DNA from: Gammaproteobacteria bacterium
Lineage (GTDB): Bacteria > Pseudomonadota > Gammaproteobacteria > Acidiferrobacterales > Sulfurifustaceae
Direction: 5' to 3'
Assembly: GCA_029863005.1 (NCBI GenBank)
Contig: JAOTWF010000004.1
Location: 1 to 64,000 of the forward strand
DNA: 64,000 bases
Under the pieces are notes generated by a model. That model saw only the letters and a program-made list of their open reading frames with translations, was not told the DNA's origin and made no database searches. Position numbers and translations under genes: made by a program. Positions 1 through 9,730 of this stretch are shown one piece after another. Position 1 is the stretch's first letter, and each line of letters begins with the position of its first letter.

Positions 1-1
1 A

Positions 2-3000
2 CTTGAGCCGGCCTATATCCTGGGCTGGATCGTCTTCACGCTGTGGTACTTCCCGCGCCAGATTCGTCCACTGACCGATTTTCTCGAGAGGCAGCCCAAC
101 GCCGACCCGGAGGCCGCGGCGCGCGCGGTGAAACGTTTTCCGCTGATCTACTGGGCGACGTTCCTTGTATACCTGGTGATTGCTCCCGTGTCGGTGGTCG
201 CGGCGGCGCATATCTATACCGACTTCGTCGCCACGCCGTATGCGCTGTTTCGCATCGAGCTGGTCGCGCTGATCGTCTCGATCATCGTCGGCCTGCCGAT
301 CTTCTTCCTGATCTTCGATCTGTTCGGCCAGGCGCTCGGCGGGATTGAGCTCAAGCGCCCGATTGTCACGATCAGGGCCAAGGTGTTCCTGATCGGCGCG
401 CTGGTGCCGCTGCTAATCGACACCATGCTGGTGCAGTACTACTGGACCCGTACTGGCTTCTTCACCTTTGAAACCTTTGGCGTGTGGCTGATGCTCGAAC
501 TGCTTGCGATCGGCGGTAGCCTGATCTTCGCCAACAGCTTCGGCCAGTCGCTCGGCCCACTGCGGATGCTGCTCGATTCGCCGCGCCCCTTGCCGGCGGC
601 GGATGTGGCCGCGCTCACGGCACGCTCGACCGACGAACTCGGACTGCTCACCACCGACTACCGGCTGCTGCTCGCCGAACTACAGCGGCGCAACGAAATT
701 CTCGAGCTCAACAACCGGTTGCTGCGCCATGTAGGGGGTGAGACCGGCACGGCCGAGATATTCGCGGCGGTGGTGGATCTGTGTCGTCAGGCGACGGGCG
801 CCGACCTGTCGTTCCTGATCGAGCACGACCCGGCGTCCGGCACCCTGCTGGGCGTCGCCCTGACCGATGCCGAGTATCGCCCGGAGGGTCATTATCGGCT
901 GACGCTCGACGAGCAGTCGCTCGCGGTCTGGGCCTTTGTGCAGGGGCAGACCGCGGTGGCCGCGGACGCGCCCAGCGATCCGCGCGTCAGCCCGGAGCTC
1001 AGCAGGCACTTCGGCATTCGCTCGGCGATGGCCACGCCGCTCAAGGTCGGCGATGACAAGCTCGGCGTCCTGATGGTTGCGCACACGGCCAGCCGCCGGG
1101 ACTACGACGACCGCGACCGCGCGCTGATCGAAGGCGTGGCGCGCGAAACCGCGCTCGTCGTCCAGACCCAGCAACTGCGCCGAGCGCGCGAGCGTGCCGC
1201 GGCCGAGCACCTGGAGCAGGCCGAGCATGTGCGCATGCTCATGGATGCCACCGAGGAAGGAATCTATGGCGCGGACACCAATGGCGTGTGCACCTTCATC
1301 AACCGCGCGGCGGTGCGCATGTTGGGCTACCGCGACCCCAGTGAACTTTTGGGGCAGAACTTGCACGAGCTCATTCACCACTCTTTCCCGGACGGTCGGC
1401 CTTACCCGAAGGAGCAGTGTCGCGTGCGGCTCGCGACGCTCGCCGGCGAAGCCGCGCATGCCGACAACGAGGTGCACTGGCGCGCCAACGGCAGCTCGTT
1501 CCCGGTCGAGTACTGGTCGTGGCCGATTGTGCGCGAAGGCCGGATCGTCGGCACCGTGGTGTCGTTCATCGACATCACCGAGCGCAAACGTGTCGAGGAG
1601 GCGCTGGCGGACGCCTCCGATCGCTTGCGCCAGGCGCTGCGCGCGGCGCGCGCCGGCGCCTGGGAGTGGAACATCAGCACCAACGGGGTCACCTGGTCCG
1701 AGGAAAATTTCCTCGTCATGGGGCTGGATCCGCACACCCACCAGGCAAGCTTTGACAACTGGCTTTCCCGGGTGCATCCGGAGGAACGGGAACGCTGCAC
1801 GCGCGAGATCCGGCAGGCGCTCGATGCCGGCGTCGATCTGAATCTGGAATTCCGGGTCATTTGGCCCAACGGCGAGGTCCGGTGGATCAACGATGTCGGT
1901 CGTCTGGTGTATGACGCAAGCGGCAAGCCCAAGTCAATGTACGGGATCCAGATTGACATCACCGAACGCAAGATGGCACAGGAAAAGAACCTGTTCTTTG
2001 GGCGCATACTCGATGAGTCCACCAATGAGATCTATGTCTTCGACGCCAACACCCTGCACTTCATTCAAGTGAATTCAGGCGCGAGGAATAACCTTGGCTA
2101 CAGCCAGCATGAACTGCTGAATTTAACCCCGCTCGATCTGAAACCCGAATTCACGCGGGACAGCTTCGAGGCGTTGATCGCGCCGCTTAGGCATGGCGCG
2201 CTTGACATGCTGGTCTTCAATACCGTGCATCGGCGCAAGGACGGAAGCCTCTATCCCATCGAGGTGCACTTGCAGTTGGCGCGCCAAGTGTCGCCGCCGG
2301 TGTTCGTCGCCGTCATTCAGGACATCACCGAGCGTCAGCGGGTGGAGGCATTGAGAGCAGCAAGCGAGGCGCAAATGCGCGCGATCATTAATGCCTCGCC
2401 GGTTCCGAAAGCCTTGAGCGACGAGCATCAGAACATCACCTTCCTGAATCCGGCCTTTACTGAGATTTTAGGTTATACCCAGAAGGATATCCCGACGCTC
2501 ACCGAATGGTGGCTCAAGGCCATCCCGGATCCTGAGTACCGGCAGCTGGTGGCGAAGACCTGGCAAGCCACGTTAGACAAGTGCCAGTGGAATGGCGCAG
2601 TGTTCCCGCCCTTGGAGATGAATGTGCAGGCCAAGGACGGAACGGTGAAAACCGTTCTGGCGAGCACCGCTCCCATCGGCCAGTCATTTGTCGGCTCCCA
2701 CTTAATGGCTCTGTATGACATAACCGAGCGCAAACGTGCCGAGGCCGAGCGCGAGCGCCTGCTGGCCGAGTTCACCAAGACCAATATCGAGATGGAGAAT
2801 TTCGTCTACACCATCTCGCACGACCTCAAGAGCCCGCTCATCACCATTGGCGGCTACGTTAGCCTGCTGAAAAAAGACATCGCCAAGCGTAAAGATGCGG
2901 CAGTCGCCGATTCGATTCTGGAAATACAAAAGGCCGTGGCAAACATGAAAGTCCTGATCGAGAACCTGCTGGAACTCGCGCGCCTGGGACACGTTGCCGG

Positions 3001-3469
3001 CGAACCCCGGGAGGTGGATGTCAATGCGCTGCTGAATGAACTGCGGACGCGATGCGCCTGGCACTTCGAACAGGAGCACGCCACGGTGCGGATTGCTCCC
3101 GACATCCCTTGGGTTTACCTAGACCCGGTGCGCTTGAGTGAGGTATTGCAAAACTTGATCGACAACGCCCTCAAGTTCCACTGTCCCGGGGTACCGCCGG
3201 AGATCGAAATCGGCTGGCGTCACGAGGGGGGGTGGCTACGGCTGTACGTGCGTGACAATGGGATCGGCATTGAAAAGGAATACCAAGAGCGCATTTTCAG
3301 ACTGTTCCAGCGCCTCAACAGCCAAATCGAAGGAACGGGCGTCGGTTTGACGATTTCTCGCCGGATTATCGAGTCTTTCGGCGGCCGTCTCAGCGTGGAA
3401 TCGGAACCCGGGCAGGGAAGCACCTTCTGGATAGCTTTACCGGAATCCGTTATGTTAAAAGGTAGGTGA
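2..3469 (+). CDS. Multi-PAS sensor histidine kinase (5' end outside window)
   Basis: The frame is open from the first bases, so the true start lies upstream; a GTG at 128 is only an internal candidate. The in-window product is about 1155 residues. Several hydrophobic membrane segments lie before about nt 560. A GAF-like domain follows (nt 740-1180), then four PAS/PAC units (about nt 1225-2740), each closing with a DITERK- or DITERQ-like motif. The kinase core has the H-box ISHDLKSPL (His codon at 2819), an N-box LIDNALKF, and the ATP-lid motifs DNGIGI and GTGVGLTIS. The H-box resembles phytochrome-type kinases. No receiver domain is attached. The response regulator 50 bases downstream is the obvious partner. 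The signal sensed is unknown; several PAS units suggest redox, light or small-molecule input. Confidence 0.93.
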   Translation, partial: LEPAYILGWIVFTLWYFPRQIRPLTDFLERQPNADPEAAARAVKRFPLIYWATFLVYLVIAPVSVVAAAHIYTDFVATPYALFRIELVALIVSIIVGLPIFFLIFDLFGQALGGIELKRPIVTIRAKVFLIGALVPLLIDTMLVQYYWTRTGFFTFETFGVWLMLELLAIGGSLIFANSFGQSLGPLRMLLDSPRPLPAADVAALTARSTDELGLLTTDYRLLLAELQRRNEILELNNRLLRHVGGETGTAEIFAAVVDLCRQATGADLSFLIEHDPASGTLLGVALTDAEYRPEGHYRLTLDEQSLAVWAFVQGQTAVAADAPSDPRVSPELSRHFGIRSAMATPLKVGDDKLGVLMVAHTASRRDYDDRDRALIEGVARETALVVQTQQLRRARERAAAEHLEQAEHVRMLMDATEEGIYGADTNGVCTFINRAAVRMLGYRDPSELLGQNLHELIHHSFPDGRPYPKEQCRVRLATLAGEAAHADNEVHWRANGSSFPVEYWSWPIVREGRIVGTVVSFIDITERKRVEEALADASDRLRQALRAARAGAWEWNISTNGVTWSEENFLVMGLDPHTHQASFDNWLSRVHPEERERCTREIRQALDAGVDLNLEFRVIWPNGEVRWINDVGRLVYDASGKPKSMYGIQIDITERKMAQEKNLFFGRILDESTNEIYVFDANTLHFIQVNSGARNNLGYSQHELLNLTPLDLKPEFTRDSFEALIAPLRHGALDMLVFNTVHRRKDGSLYPIEVHLQLARQVSPPVFVAVIQDITERQRVEALRAASEAQMRAIINASPVPKALSDEHQNITFLNPAFTEILGYTQKDIPTLTEWWLKAIPDPEYRQLVAKTWQATLDKCQWNGAVFPPLEMNVQAKDGTVKTVLASTAPIGQSFVGSHLMALYDITERKRAEAERERLLAEFTKTNIEMENFVYTISHDLKSPLITIGGYVSLLKKDIAKRKDAAVADSILEIQKAVANMKVLIENLLELARLGHVAGEPREVDVNALLNELRTRCAWHFEQEHATVRIAPDIPWVYLDPVRLSEVLQNLIDNALKFHCPGVPPEIEIGWRHEGGWLRLYVRDNGIGIEKEYQERIFRLFQRLNSQIEGTGVGLTISRRIIESFGGRLSVESEPGQGSTFWIALPESVMLKGR

Positions 3470-3521
3470 TCAGGTTTCCGCGGGAGAAACCCAGTTGCCG
3501 AGGTAAACGAGGTTAAGAGAA

Positions 3522-3995
3522 ATGGTTTCATCTTCGAACACTAAGACCGCCACGCCGATCCGCATCCTGCTTGTGGAAGACAACGACGCGCACACCAAGC
3601 TGATCCTGCGCGCCATGCAGGAGGACCGCTTGGCCAACCCGGTCGACTGTGTGCACGATGGGGAAGAAGCGCTGGATTATCTGTATCGGCGCGGTAAATA
3701 CAATGACGCCTCGAAGAGTCCGCGTCCAGACATGATCTTGCTCGATTTGAAGCTGCCCAAGATCGACGGTATCGAGGTGCTGAAGACCATCAAGAAAGAC
3801 GAAATACTCAAATCCATCCCCGTCGTCGTGCTCACGAGTTCAACCGACCAGCGCGACGTGCACGAGGCCTATCGCCACTACGTCAACAGCTACATCGCCA
3901 AGCCGGTGGATTTCGACAAGTTCCGCCAGGTGGTGCAGGAACTGGATTACTACTGGACCATTTTCAATACCAAGCCCTCCAATACACCAACCTAA
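3522..3995 (+). CDS. Single-domain response regulator, Rcp1-like
   Basis: This 157-residue CheY-fold receiver has no output domain. The acidic pair is Glu19/Asp20, the phosphoacceptor is Asp75 in MILLDLKLP, followed by Thr105 and Lys127 in IAKP. The extended loop between residues 46 and 70 (DGEEALDYLYRRGKY) and the SSTDQRDV segment are typical of Rcp1-type regulators paired with phytochrome-like kinases. It lies directly downstream of such a kinase on the same strand, so it probably receives phosphate from it and acts by protein contact rather than DNA binding. The start is an ATG preceded by GAGGTTAAGAGA. Confidence 0.92.
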   Translation: MVSSSNTKTATPIRILLVEDNDAHTKLILRAMQEDRLANPVDCVHDGEEALDYLYRRGKYNDASKSPRPDMILLDLKLPKIDGIEVLKTIKKDEILKSIPVVVLTSSTDQRDVHEAYRHYVNSYIAKPVDFDKFRQVVQELDYYWTIFNTKPSNTPT

Positions 3996-4039
3996 TTCGG
4001 GTCGACGGCGTGACTGGCTGAACCGTATTTTCTGAAAAG

Positions 4040-5914
4040 ATGTGGCACCCGGATATATTTGATGTCATCGTCATTGGCGGCGGTCATGCTGGTACCGAGG
4101 CTGCTGGCGCGTGCGCGCGCCTCGGTGCTCGAACCCTGCTGCTGACTCAGAACATCGAGACTCTCGGACAGATGTCTTGCAACCCCGCGATCGGCGGGAT
4201 CGGCAAGGGTCATCTGGTGAAGGAAATCGACGCGCTCGGCGGCGTGATGGCGCGTGCGACCGACCGCGCCGGGATCCAGTTCCGGATTCTGAATGCGCGC
4301 AAGGGCCCGGCGGTGCGCGCCACGCGCGCCCAGGCCGACCGTGCCCTGTACAAAGCCGCGGTGCGCGCGGCCCTAGAAAATCAAGATAACCTCACGCTGT
4401 TCCAGCAGACGGTCGAGGACCTGATCGTCGAGAACAATCGCGTCACCGGGGTGGTGGCAGCCATGGGCGTGAAATTCCGCGCGCGCGCCGTGGTGCTCAC
4501 GACTGGCACTTTTCTCGGCGGCAAGATCCATATCGGTCTTTCGAATTACCAGGGCGGGCGCGCCGGCGATCCCCCGTCGAACGCATTGGCCGCGCGCTTG
4601 CGTGAACTGCCCTTTCGCGTTGGACGCCTGAAGACCGGCACGCCGCCGCGCCTTGATGGCCGAACGATTGACTACTCAATATTGGAGCCGCAGCCGGGCG
4701 ATGAGCCGACGCCGGTATTCTCTTTCATGGGTTCGCGCATGGAACATCCACGCCAGGTGAGCTGTTACATCACGTATACAAATGAATCGACGCACGCGAT
4801 CATCCGTACCGGGCTTGACCGTTCGCCGATGTACACCGGTGTGATCGAAAGCGTGGGCCCGCGTTATTGCCCTTCGGTCGAGGACAAGATCATGCGCTTC
4901 GCCGACAAGGACCGGCACCAGATCTTCATCGAGCCCGAGGGGCTCAATACCCATGAGGTTTATCCCAACGGCATTTCCACCAGTCTGCCTTTCGATGTGC
5001 AGTGGAACCTGGTGCGCACGATCAGGGGTTTTGAAAATGCCGTGATCACTCGGCCGGGCTATGCCATTGAATACGATTATTTTGATCCACGTGACTTGCA
5101 GCCGACGCTCGAAACCAAATCTTTGGCGGGACTGTACTTCGCCGGCCAGATCAACGGCACCACCGGTTACGAAGAAGCCGCGGCGCAGGGACTCCTTGCC
5201 GGCCTCAATGCCGCACGCCGGGTGCAGGGAAAGGACCCATGGTGGCCGCGGCGCGATGAGGCCTACCTCGGCGTCATGCTCGACGATCTCATCACCCGCG
5301 GCGTCACCGAGCCCTATCGCATGTTTACCTCGCGCGCGGAATACCGCCTGCAGCTACGCGAGGACAATGCCGACCTGCGTCTCACCGAAATCGGTCATGA
5401 ACTCGGCCTGATTGACGCGGCGCGCTGGCGGCGCTTCAGCGACAAGCGCGAGAACATCGTGCGTGAACAAGCACGCCTGAGAAAAACCTGGCTGCGACCG
5501 GAAACCTGCCCGGCGGAGGACGCCACGCGTGTCATCGGCCAGCCACTCACGCGTGAGGCCACGCTCATGGAGTTGATGCGCCGCCCAGGCGTTTCCTATG
5601 AAGCGCTCCTGTCCCTCCCCGGTGCCGGGACCGCGCTGTCCGATCTCGACGTCACGCAGCAGCTCGAGATCCAGGCCAAGTACGCCGGTTATATCGAGCG
5701 CCAGTCAGAGGAGATCGCCCAGCACCGTCGCCACGAGGAAACCGCGCTGCCACCGGACATCGATTACCACAACGTCCACGGGCTGTCGGTCGAGGTACGC
5801 CAGAAACTGGCGGCACACCGACCTGCCACCCTCGGCCAGGCCGGGCGGCTTTCGGGCATCACCCCCGCGGCCATATCCTTATTACTGATTCATCTGCGCC
5901 GAAAGCGGGCTTAA
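4040..5914 (+). CDS. mnmG: tRNA uridine 5-carboxymethylaminomethyl modification enzyme MnmG (GidA)
   Basis: With MnmE (not in the window), MnmG installs the 5-carboxymethylaminomethyl group on wobble uridine 34 of several tRNAs, using FAD and methylene-THF. The 624-residue length is normal. The N-terminal dinucleotide-binding motif [11 protein letters not shown] is at residues 12-22, followed by [23 protein letters not shown]. The FAD-domain motif GTFLGG and the C-terminal [13 protein letters not shown] and [18 protein letters not shown] blocks are all intact. It opens the conserved origin-proximal gene block. Unlike many relatives it is preceded by a two-component pair rather than by mnmE. 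Confidence 0.98.
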   Translation: MWHPDIFDVIVIGGGHAGTEAAGACARLGARTLLLTQNIETLGQMSCNPAIGGIGKGHLVKEIDALGGVMARATDRAGIQFRILNARKGPAVRATRAQADRALYKAAVRAALENQDNLTLFQQTVEDLIVENNRVTGVVAAMGVKFRARAVVLTTGTFLGGKIHIGLSNYQGGRAGDPPSNALAARLRELPFRVGRLKTGTPPRLDGRTIDYSILEPQPGDEPTPVFSFMGSRMEHPRQVSCYITYTNESTHAIIRTGLDRSPMYTGVIESVGPRYCPSVEDKIMRFADKDRHQIFIEPEGLNTHEVYPNGISTSLPFDVQWNLVRTIRGFENAVITRPGYAIEYDYFDPRDLQPTLETKSLAGLYFAGQINGTTGYEEAAAQGLLAGLNAARRVQGKDPWWPRRDEAYLGVMLDDLITRGVTEPYRMFTSRAEYRLQLREDNADLRLTEIGHELGLIDAARWRRFSDKRENIVREQARLRKTWLRPETCPAEDATRVIGQPLTREATLMELMRRPGVSYEALLSLPGAGTALSDLDVTQQLEIQAKYAGYIERQSEEIAQHRRHEETALPPDIDYHNVHGLSVEVRQKLAAHRPATLGQAGRLSGITPAAISLLLIHLRRKRA

Positions 5915-6036
5915 GCACCGAATCCGTAAGAAACCCCCTCCGGATTATCAGCGCATGCCACGCGGTTATTTATTAGCGGCTACACTCGAGGAGAACACGG
6001 ACCTGAGGGAATGACCCGCGACCAGGAGGCAGCACG

Positions 6037-6672
6037 ATGCAGATCTCCCCGGACAGTATGCTGTATTACGTGGTGGTGTTGCTGATTTTCGGAAATATTT
6101 TTGCGCTGGTGATCGGTGTGCTGATGCTGGCCGCGCCAACGTGGATGGGCGCCCTTTTCAAATTATCCAACCGCTGGATTTCCATGCGCCGCATGACCAA
6201 GCCGCTGGAAAAACCGCGCCCGACCGAAGGCGCCATGCTTCGTTACCCGCGGCTGCTCGGCGCCATCCTGTTGGCCAGCGCGGCGCTGATCCTGATCAAG
6301 GGCGCGATCTTCATCACCGGCATGAGTGCTGCCGATGGGGGACGTCTGCTGGCGGGCTTTTACGCCGGTGCCGATATCACCCGCGGCACCTGGGAGGTGA
6401 TGTGGATCAGCCTCGTCGCTTTTATCATCGTGGGGACGGTGATGGCCATCGTGGTCGGCCTGATGTCACTGTTCAAGCTCGCCAAGCTCAGGCATTGGCT
6501 CGATAGCATGAATCGCTGGGTGTCCACGCGCCAGGTCACCAAGCCACTCGACACCCCGCATTATCAACTGGACGAGATGATTAAAGCCCAGCCCCGCGTG
6601 TGGGGCGGATTGATCTCCGCGCTCGCTCTTTTTTCCGTCCTCGTGCTGTGGGTGTTCGTGCTCGGCGTTTGA
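6037..6672 (+). CDS. Membrane protein with an internal duplication, unknown function
   Basis: The 211-residue protein is strongly hydrophobic, with about four membrane segments: residues 9-32, 72-94, 122-147 and 187-211. It is built from two related halves. NRWISMRRMTKPLE at 45-58 is repeated as NRWVSTRQVTKPLD at 159-172, and each copy is followed by a short polar stretch and a hydrophobic helix. A ribosome site (AGGAGG) lies just before the ATG. It sits alone between mnmG and a convergent DUF2914 gene, interrupting the usual mnmG-rsmG neighbourhood. I do not recognise the family and no catalytic motif is visible. Confidence 0.8.
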   Translation: MQISPDSMLYYVVVLLIFGNIFALVIGVLMLAAPTWMGALFKLSNRWISMRRMTKPLEKPRPTEGAMLRYPRLLGAILLASAALILIKGAIFITGMSAADGGRLLAGFYAGADITRGTWEVMWISLVAFIIVGTVMAIVVGLMSLFKLAKLRHWLDSMNRWVSTRQVTKPLDTPHYQLDEMIKAQPRVWGGLISALALFSVLVLWVFVLGV

Positions 6673-6686
6673 ACCGAGCGCTCCGA

Positions 6687-7208
6687 TCACGGATTCGGAC
6701 TGGACGCCACGGATGACGGGGTGGCGGTTTCGCCTGGTTTTCCCAAATACGTGAAGGTATTGACGCTGAGTGTGCCGCCGGCGGCATCCACCACTGACAC
6801 CTTCCATTCTCCGGTCCAGGACGGGAGCAGGGTTTTGCTCGAGTAGGCGCGCCAGCGTGACGTGGCGACTTGAATCGGCACTTCCAAGATGATCTGACCG
6901 TTGTATTCCCACCGGTGTTTTACCGTCCGACCGGCCATGTCATGGATTTCAGTGAAGTAGACGATGCGTGTTTCATCGTTCGTGAGTGCCGAGATACTAT
7001 CTACTGGCTCGAGATCTTTAATGTCGTGCGTGAGCTGCGCGCGGGTGACGACCCCGGGTATCGGTATCGCCGCCCGCGAGGTGGGAAAGAGCTTCTCCGG
7101 ATTGGCGGCGACGGGTGCCTCGGCCGTGTCAGTGGCCTGCGCTAATCCAGCCCCGCCAAGACCCATCACCATGATTGTCAGGAACAATGCCTTCATGCTG
7201 AACTCCAT
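6687..7208 (-). CDS. DUF2914 family exported protein
   Basis: The 173-residue protein has an N-terminal signal peptide (hydrophobic core LFLTIMVMGLGGAG, cleavage near AQA). Its core matches the DUF2914 pattern as I know it: RAQLTHDIKDLEPVD, then VYFTEIHDMAGRTVKHRWEYNG, then SRWRAYSSKTLLPSWTGEW. These proteins are periplasmic or exported with no proven role. Two starts 12 bases apart (7208 and 7196) are both preceded by GGAG at good spacing; I chose the outer one. A longer frame reaching 7271 has no signal peptide at its N-terminus and is less likely. It is transcribed away from rsmG and converges with the membrane-protein gene. Confidence 0.82.
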   Translation of the reverse strand: MEFSMKALFLTIMVMGLGGAGLAQATDTAEAPVAANPEKLFPTSRAAIPIPGVVTRAQLTHDIKDLEPVDSISALTNDETRIVYFTEIHDMAGRTVKHRWEYNGQIILEVPIQVATSRWRAYSSKTLLPSWTGEWKVSVVDAAGGTLSVNTFTYLGKPGETATPSSVASSPNP

Positions 7209-7332
7209 TTCGACTCCGTTACTTACGAGCTTAGTGCAGGGTTCGGGGAGTGGATAGCCAAAACAGGACACAAAGCTTAAATTGCACGATAAGAAACGCT
7301 AAACGGGAAAAACCGGGGGGACGGGGAGTCAC

Positions 7333-7956
7333 ATGACGCTAGAAAAAAACCTTAGGCAGGGCCTGCGTGATATGGGGCTCGATCTACCGCCCCCGGTTCC
7401 GGAAAAGCTCCTGAATTTCCTGGAACTTCTCGAAAAGTGGAACCAGTCCTATAACCTCACGGCCGTGCGCGATCCCGAGCAAATGGTGCCGCGGCACTTG
7501 CTCGACAGCCTGTCGGTGTTGCCGTATTTGCGCGGCGCGCGCGTGCTCGACATCGGCACCGGAGCCGGGCTTCCCGGAATTCCGCTGGCGCTGGCTCGCC
7601 CCGACATGGAATTCACGCTGCTCGACAGCAACGCCAAGAAAACCCGGTTTGCCACGCAAGCCGTGCACGACCTGGGCCTGAAAAACACCCGCATCGTGCA
7701 GGAGCGCGTGGAGAAATTCCATCCACCGGAAAAATTCGATACGCTGATTGCTCGCGCGTTCGCGTCCATTCCTGATATGCTGGCCGCGAGCCGTCATTTG
7801 TGCGCGCCGGACGGCCGGTTCCTGGTCATGAAGGGTGTATTCCCCCAGGAAGAGCTGGCGGCGGTCACGGACGGATACCGCGCCGAAGTGAAAGTTCTGA
7901 CGGTACCGGGCCTCGATGCCGCGCGGCACATGGTCATGCTGGCGCCGGTGAATTGA
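7333..7956 (+). CDS. rsmG: 16S rRNA (guanine527-N7)-methyltransferase RsmG (GidB)
   Basis: RsmG methylates N7 of G527 in 16S rRNA with S-adenosylmethionine. The 207-residue product has the SAM-binding loop VLDIGTGAGLPGIPLAL, the upstream EKWNQSYNLTAVRDPEQMVPRHLLDSL block and the later LIARAFASIPDML segment, all characteristic of the family. The ATG at 7333 follows a GGGGAG ribosome site. It lies 13 bases before parA, the canonical gidB-parA junction, so the genes are probably cotranscribed. Confidence 0.97.
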   Translation: MTLEKNLRQGLRDMGLDLPPPVPEKLLNFLELLEKWNQSYNLTAVRDPEQMVPRHLLDSLSVLPYLRGARVLDIGTGAGLPGIPLALARPDMEFTLLDSNAKKTRFATQAVHDLGLKNTRIVQERVEKFHPPEKFDTLIARAFASIPDMLAASRHLCAPDGRFLVMKGVFPQEELAAVTDGYRAEVKVLTVPGLDAARHMVMLAPVN

Positions 7957-7969
7957 AGGGGAATGCCCG

Positions 7970-8746
7970 ATGGGCAAAGTCGTAGCCATCACGAACCAGA
8001 AAGGCGGGGTCGGCAAGACCACGACCAGCATCAACCTCGCCGCCTCGCTCGCCCGAACGCGCCGGCGCGTGATGCTGATCGACAACGACCCGCAGGGCAA
8101 TGCCACCATGGGCAGCGGTGTCAACAAGCAAGCCAATCGCGTGACGACCTACGAGGTACTAATCGGGCTCGAACCGATCGAGGCGGCGCGGGTCACGGTC
8201 GAAGGCGGCTTTGATCTGGTGCCGTCCAACAGCCAGCTGTCCGGCGCCGAGATCGAGCTCATCGAACTTGAACATCGCGAACGGCGCTTACGCGATGCCC
8301 TCGAGAACGTGCGCACGCAGTACGATTATATTTTGATCGACTGTCCGCCGGCACTGAACCTGCTCACGGTCAATGCGCTGGTGGCGGCGCAATCGGTGAT
8401 GATTCCGATGCAGTGCGAATATTATGCGCTCGAAGGGCTCACGGCGTTGCTCAACACGATACGAAAGATTCGTGAAACCCTGAATCCGGAACTGGAGATC
8501 GAAGGGCTGTTGCGCACCATGTACGACCCGCGTAACAATCTGGATAACGAGGTCTCGGCGCAATTGAAACAGCATTTTGGCGACAAGCTTTACCGCACCG
8601 TCATTCCACGCAACATCCGCCTGGCGGAGGCACCGTCGCACGGCAAGCCGGTCATTGCCTACGACATGCAGTCCAAGGGAGCGCAAGCTTACCTGGCACT
8701 CGCGGGTGAAATGCTCCGGCGCGAAGAGGAAGTTGTGGCGGCATAA
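7970..8746 (+). CDS. parA: Chromosome partitioning ATPase ParA (Soj)
   Basis: The 258-residue deviant Walker ATPase drives segregation of the ParB-parS origin complex. The Walker A motif is QKGGVGKTTTSIN near the N-terminus (residues 10-22). DNDPQGNAT and the Walker B-like YILIDCPPALNLLT follow. There is no N-terminal DNA-binding extension, so this is a chromosomal Soj-type protein rather than a plasmid type. It is preceded by rsmG and followed 42 bases later by parB. Confidence 0.97.
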   Translation: MGKVVAITNQKGGVGKTTTSINLAASLARTRRRVMLIDNDPQGNATMGSGVNKQANRVTTYEVLIGLEPIEAARVTVEGGFDLVPSNSQLSGAEIELIELEHRERRLRDALENVRTQYDYILIDCPPALNLLTVNALVAAQSVMIPMQCEYYALEGLTALLNTIRKIRETLNPELEIEGLLRTMYDPRNNLDNEVSAQLKQHFGDKLYRTVIPRNIRLAEAPSHGKPVIAYDMQSKGAQAYLALAGEMLRREEEVVAA

Positions 8747-8788
8747 AGAGTAGCTTTAGAAGTAATTACAGGAGGGGATAACAAGACG

Positions 8789-9652
8789 ATGAGCGTGACC
8801 ACCACCCGAAAACCCCAGCGCCTCGGACGCGGGCTCGATGCCTTGTTGAACGCCTACGAGACGCCGGCCGAAAAGGACGAGCTGCGCCAGATCCCCATCG
8901 ACCAGTTGCAGCGCGGCAAGTACCAGCCACGCACGCACATGAACCCCGAGGCGCTCGAGGAGCTGGCCGCCTCGATCAAGGTCCAGGGCGTGGTGCAGCC
9001 GATCGTGGTGCGCCTGCTGTCCGCCGGGAGCTATGAAATCGTTGCCGGCGAACGCCGCTGGCGCGCGGCCCAACTGGCTGGTCTCGAATCGGTGCCGGCG
9101 GTGGTGCGCAAGATCCCCGACGAGGCGGCGATTGCCATCGCGCTGATCGAGAATATTCAGCGCGAGAACTTAAGCCCGGTCGAGGAAGCCAACGCCTTCA
9201 CGCGCCTGATCGATGAATTCCACATGACGCACCAGCAAGTGGCCGAGGCCGTGGGCCGTTCCCGTGCAGCCGTCACCAACCTGTTGCGACTCCTCACGCT
9301 TAATAGCGATGTGCGTGAACTGCTTGAAACCGGCAAGATGGACATGGGCCATGCTCGCGCCTTGCTTGCGCTCGAAGGGAGCCACCAGAGCCGGGCGGCG
9401 CACCAAGTCGTGAACAAGGGCCTGTCGGTCCGCGAGACCGAAAATCTCGTGCGCCGTCTCTTGGCCCACCCCGCCGGTCACCGGACGCGCGGGCCGCGTA
9501 TGGACCCTGACACCCGCGCCCTGGCGCAGCAGCTTTCGGAAAAACTGGGGACCAAGGTGCGTTTCCAGCACAATGCCAAGGGCAAAGGCCGGCTGCTGAT
9601 CGAATACAACACCTTGGAGGAGCTGGACGGCATTTTGGCCCATATCCGTTGA
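8789..9652 (+). CDS. parB: Chromosome partitioning protein ParB (Spo0J)
   Basis: The 287-residue protein binds parS sites near the replication origin and spreads as a CTP-dependent clamp. It shows the N-terminal RLGRGLDALL ParA-contact segment, the QYQPR-like RGKYQPR box, the catalytic GERRWRAAQLAG box, the ENIQRENLSPVEEA region and a helix-turn-helix around HQQVAEAVGRSRAAVTNLLRLL. The ATG follows an AGGAGG site. No clear consensus parS was seen within this window. Confidence 0.97.
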   Translation: MSVTTTRKPQRLGRGLDALLNAYETPAEKDELRQIPIDQLQRGKYQPRTHMNPEALEELAASIKVQGVVQPIVVRLLSAGSYEIVAGERRWRAAQLAGLESVPAVVRKIPDEAAIAIALIENIQRENLSPVEEANAFTRLIDEFHMTHQQVAEAVGRSRAAVTNLLRLLTLNSDVRELLETGKMDMGHARALLALEGSHQSRAAHQVVNKGLSVRETENLVRRLLAHPAGHRTRGPRMDPDTRALAQQLSEKLGTKVRFQHNAKGKGRLLIEYNTLEELDGILAHIR

Positions 9653-9657
9653 TACAC

Positions 9658-9687
9658 TTGCTGTCTCCGTGAAATCGCGTCTATAAC
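9658..9687 (+). promoter_or_regulatory. Putative sigma-70 promoter for the Sel1-like gene
   Basis: A -35-like TTGCTG (9658-9663) and a -10-like TATAAC (9682-9687) are separated by 18 bases and lie about 45 bases upstream of the 9731 start, just after the parB stop. This is inferred from hexamer match only. Confidence 0.4.
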
Positions 9688-9730
9688 TATCAAGAGCAGG
9701 GACACATTTCAGACAGGGAAAACAAGGCTA

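Noticed and set aside
680-1777. Long minus-strand open frame (365 codons) opposite the sensor kinase
   Set aside because: It lies wholly inside a well-supported kinase gene and has no recognisable domain; GC-rich DNA commonly leaves such antisense frames open.
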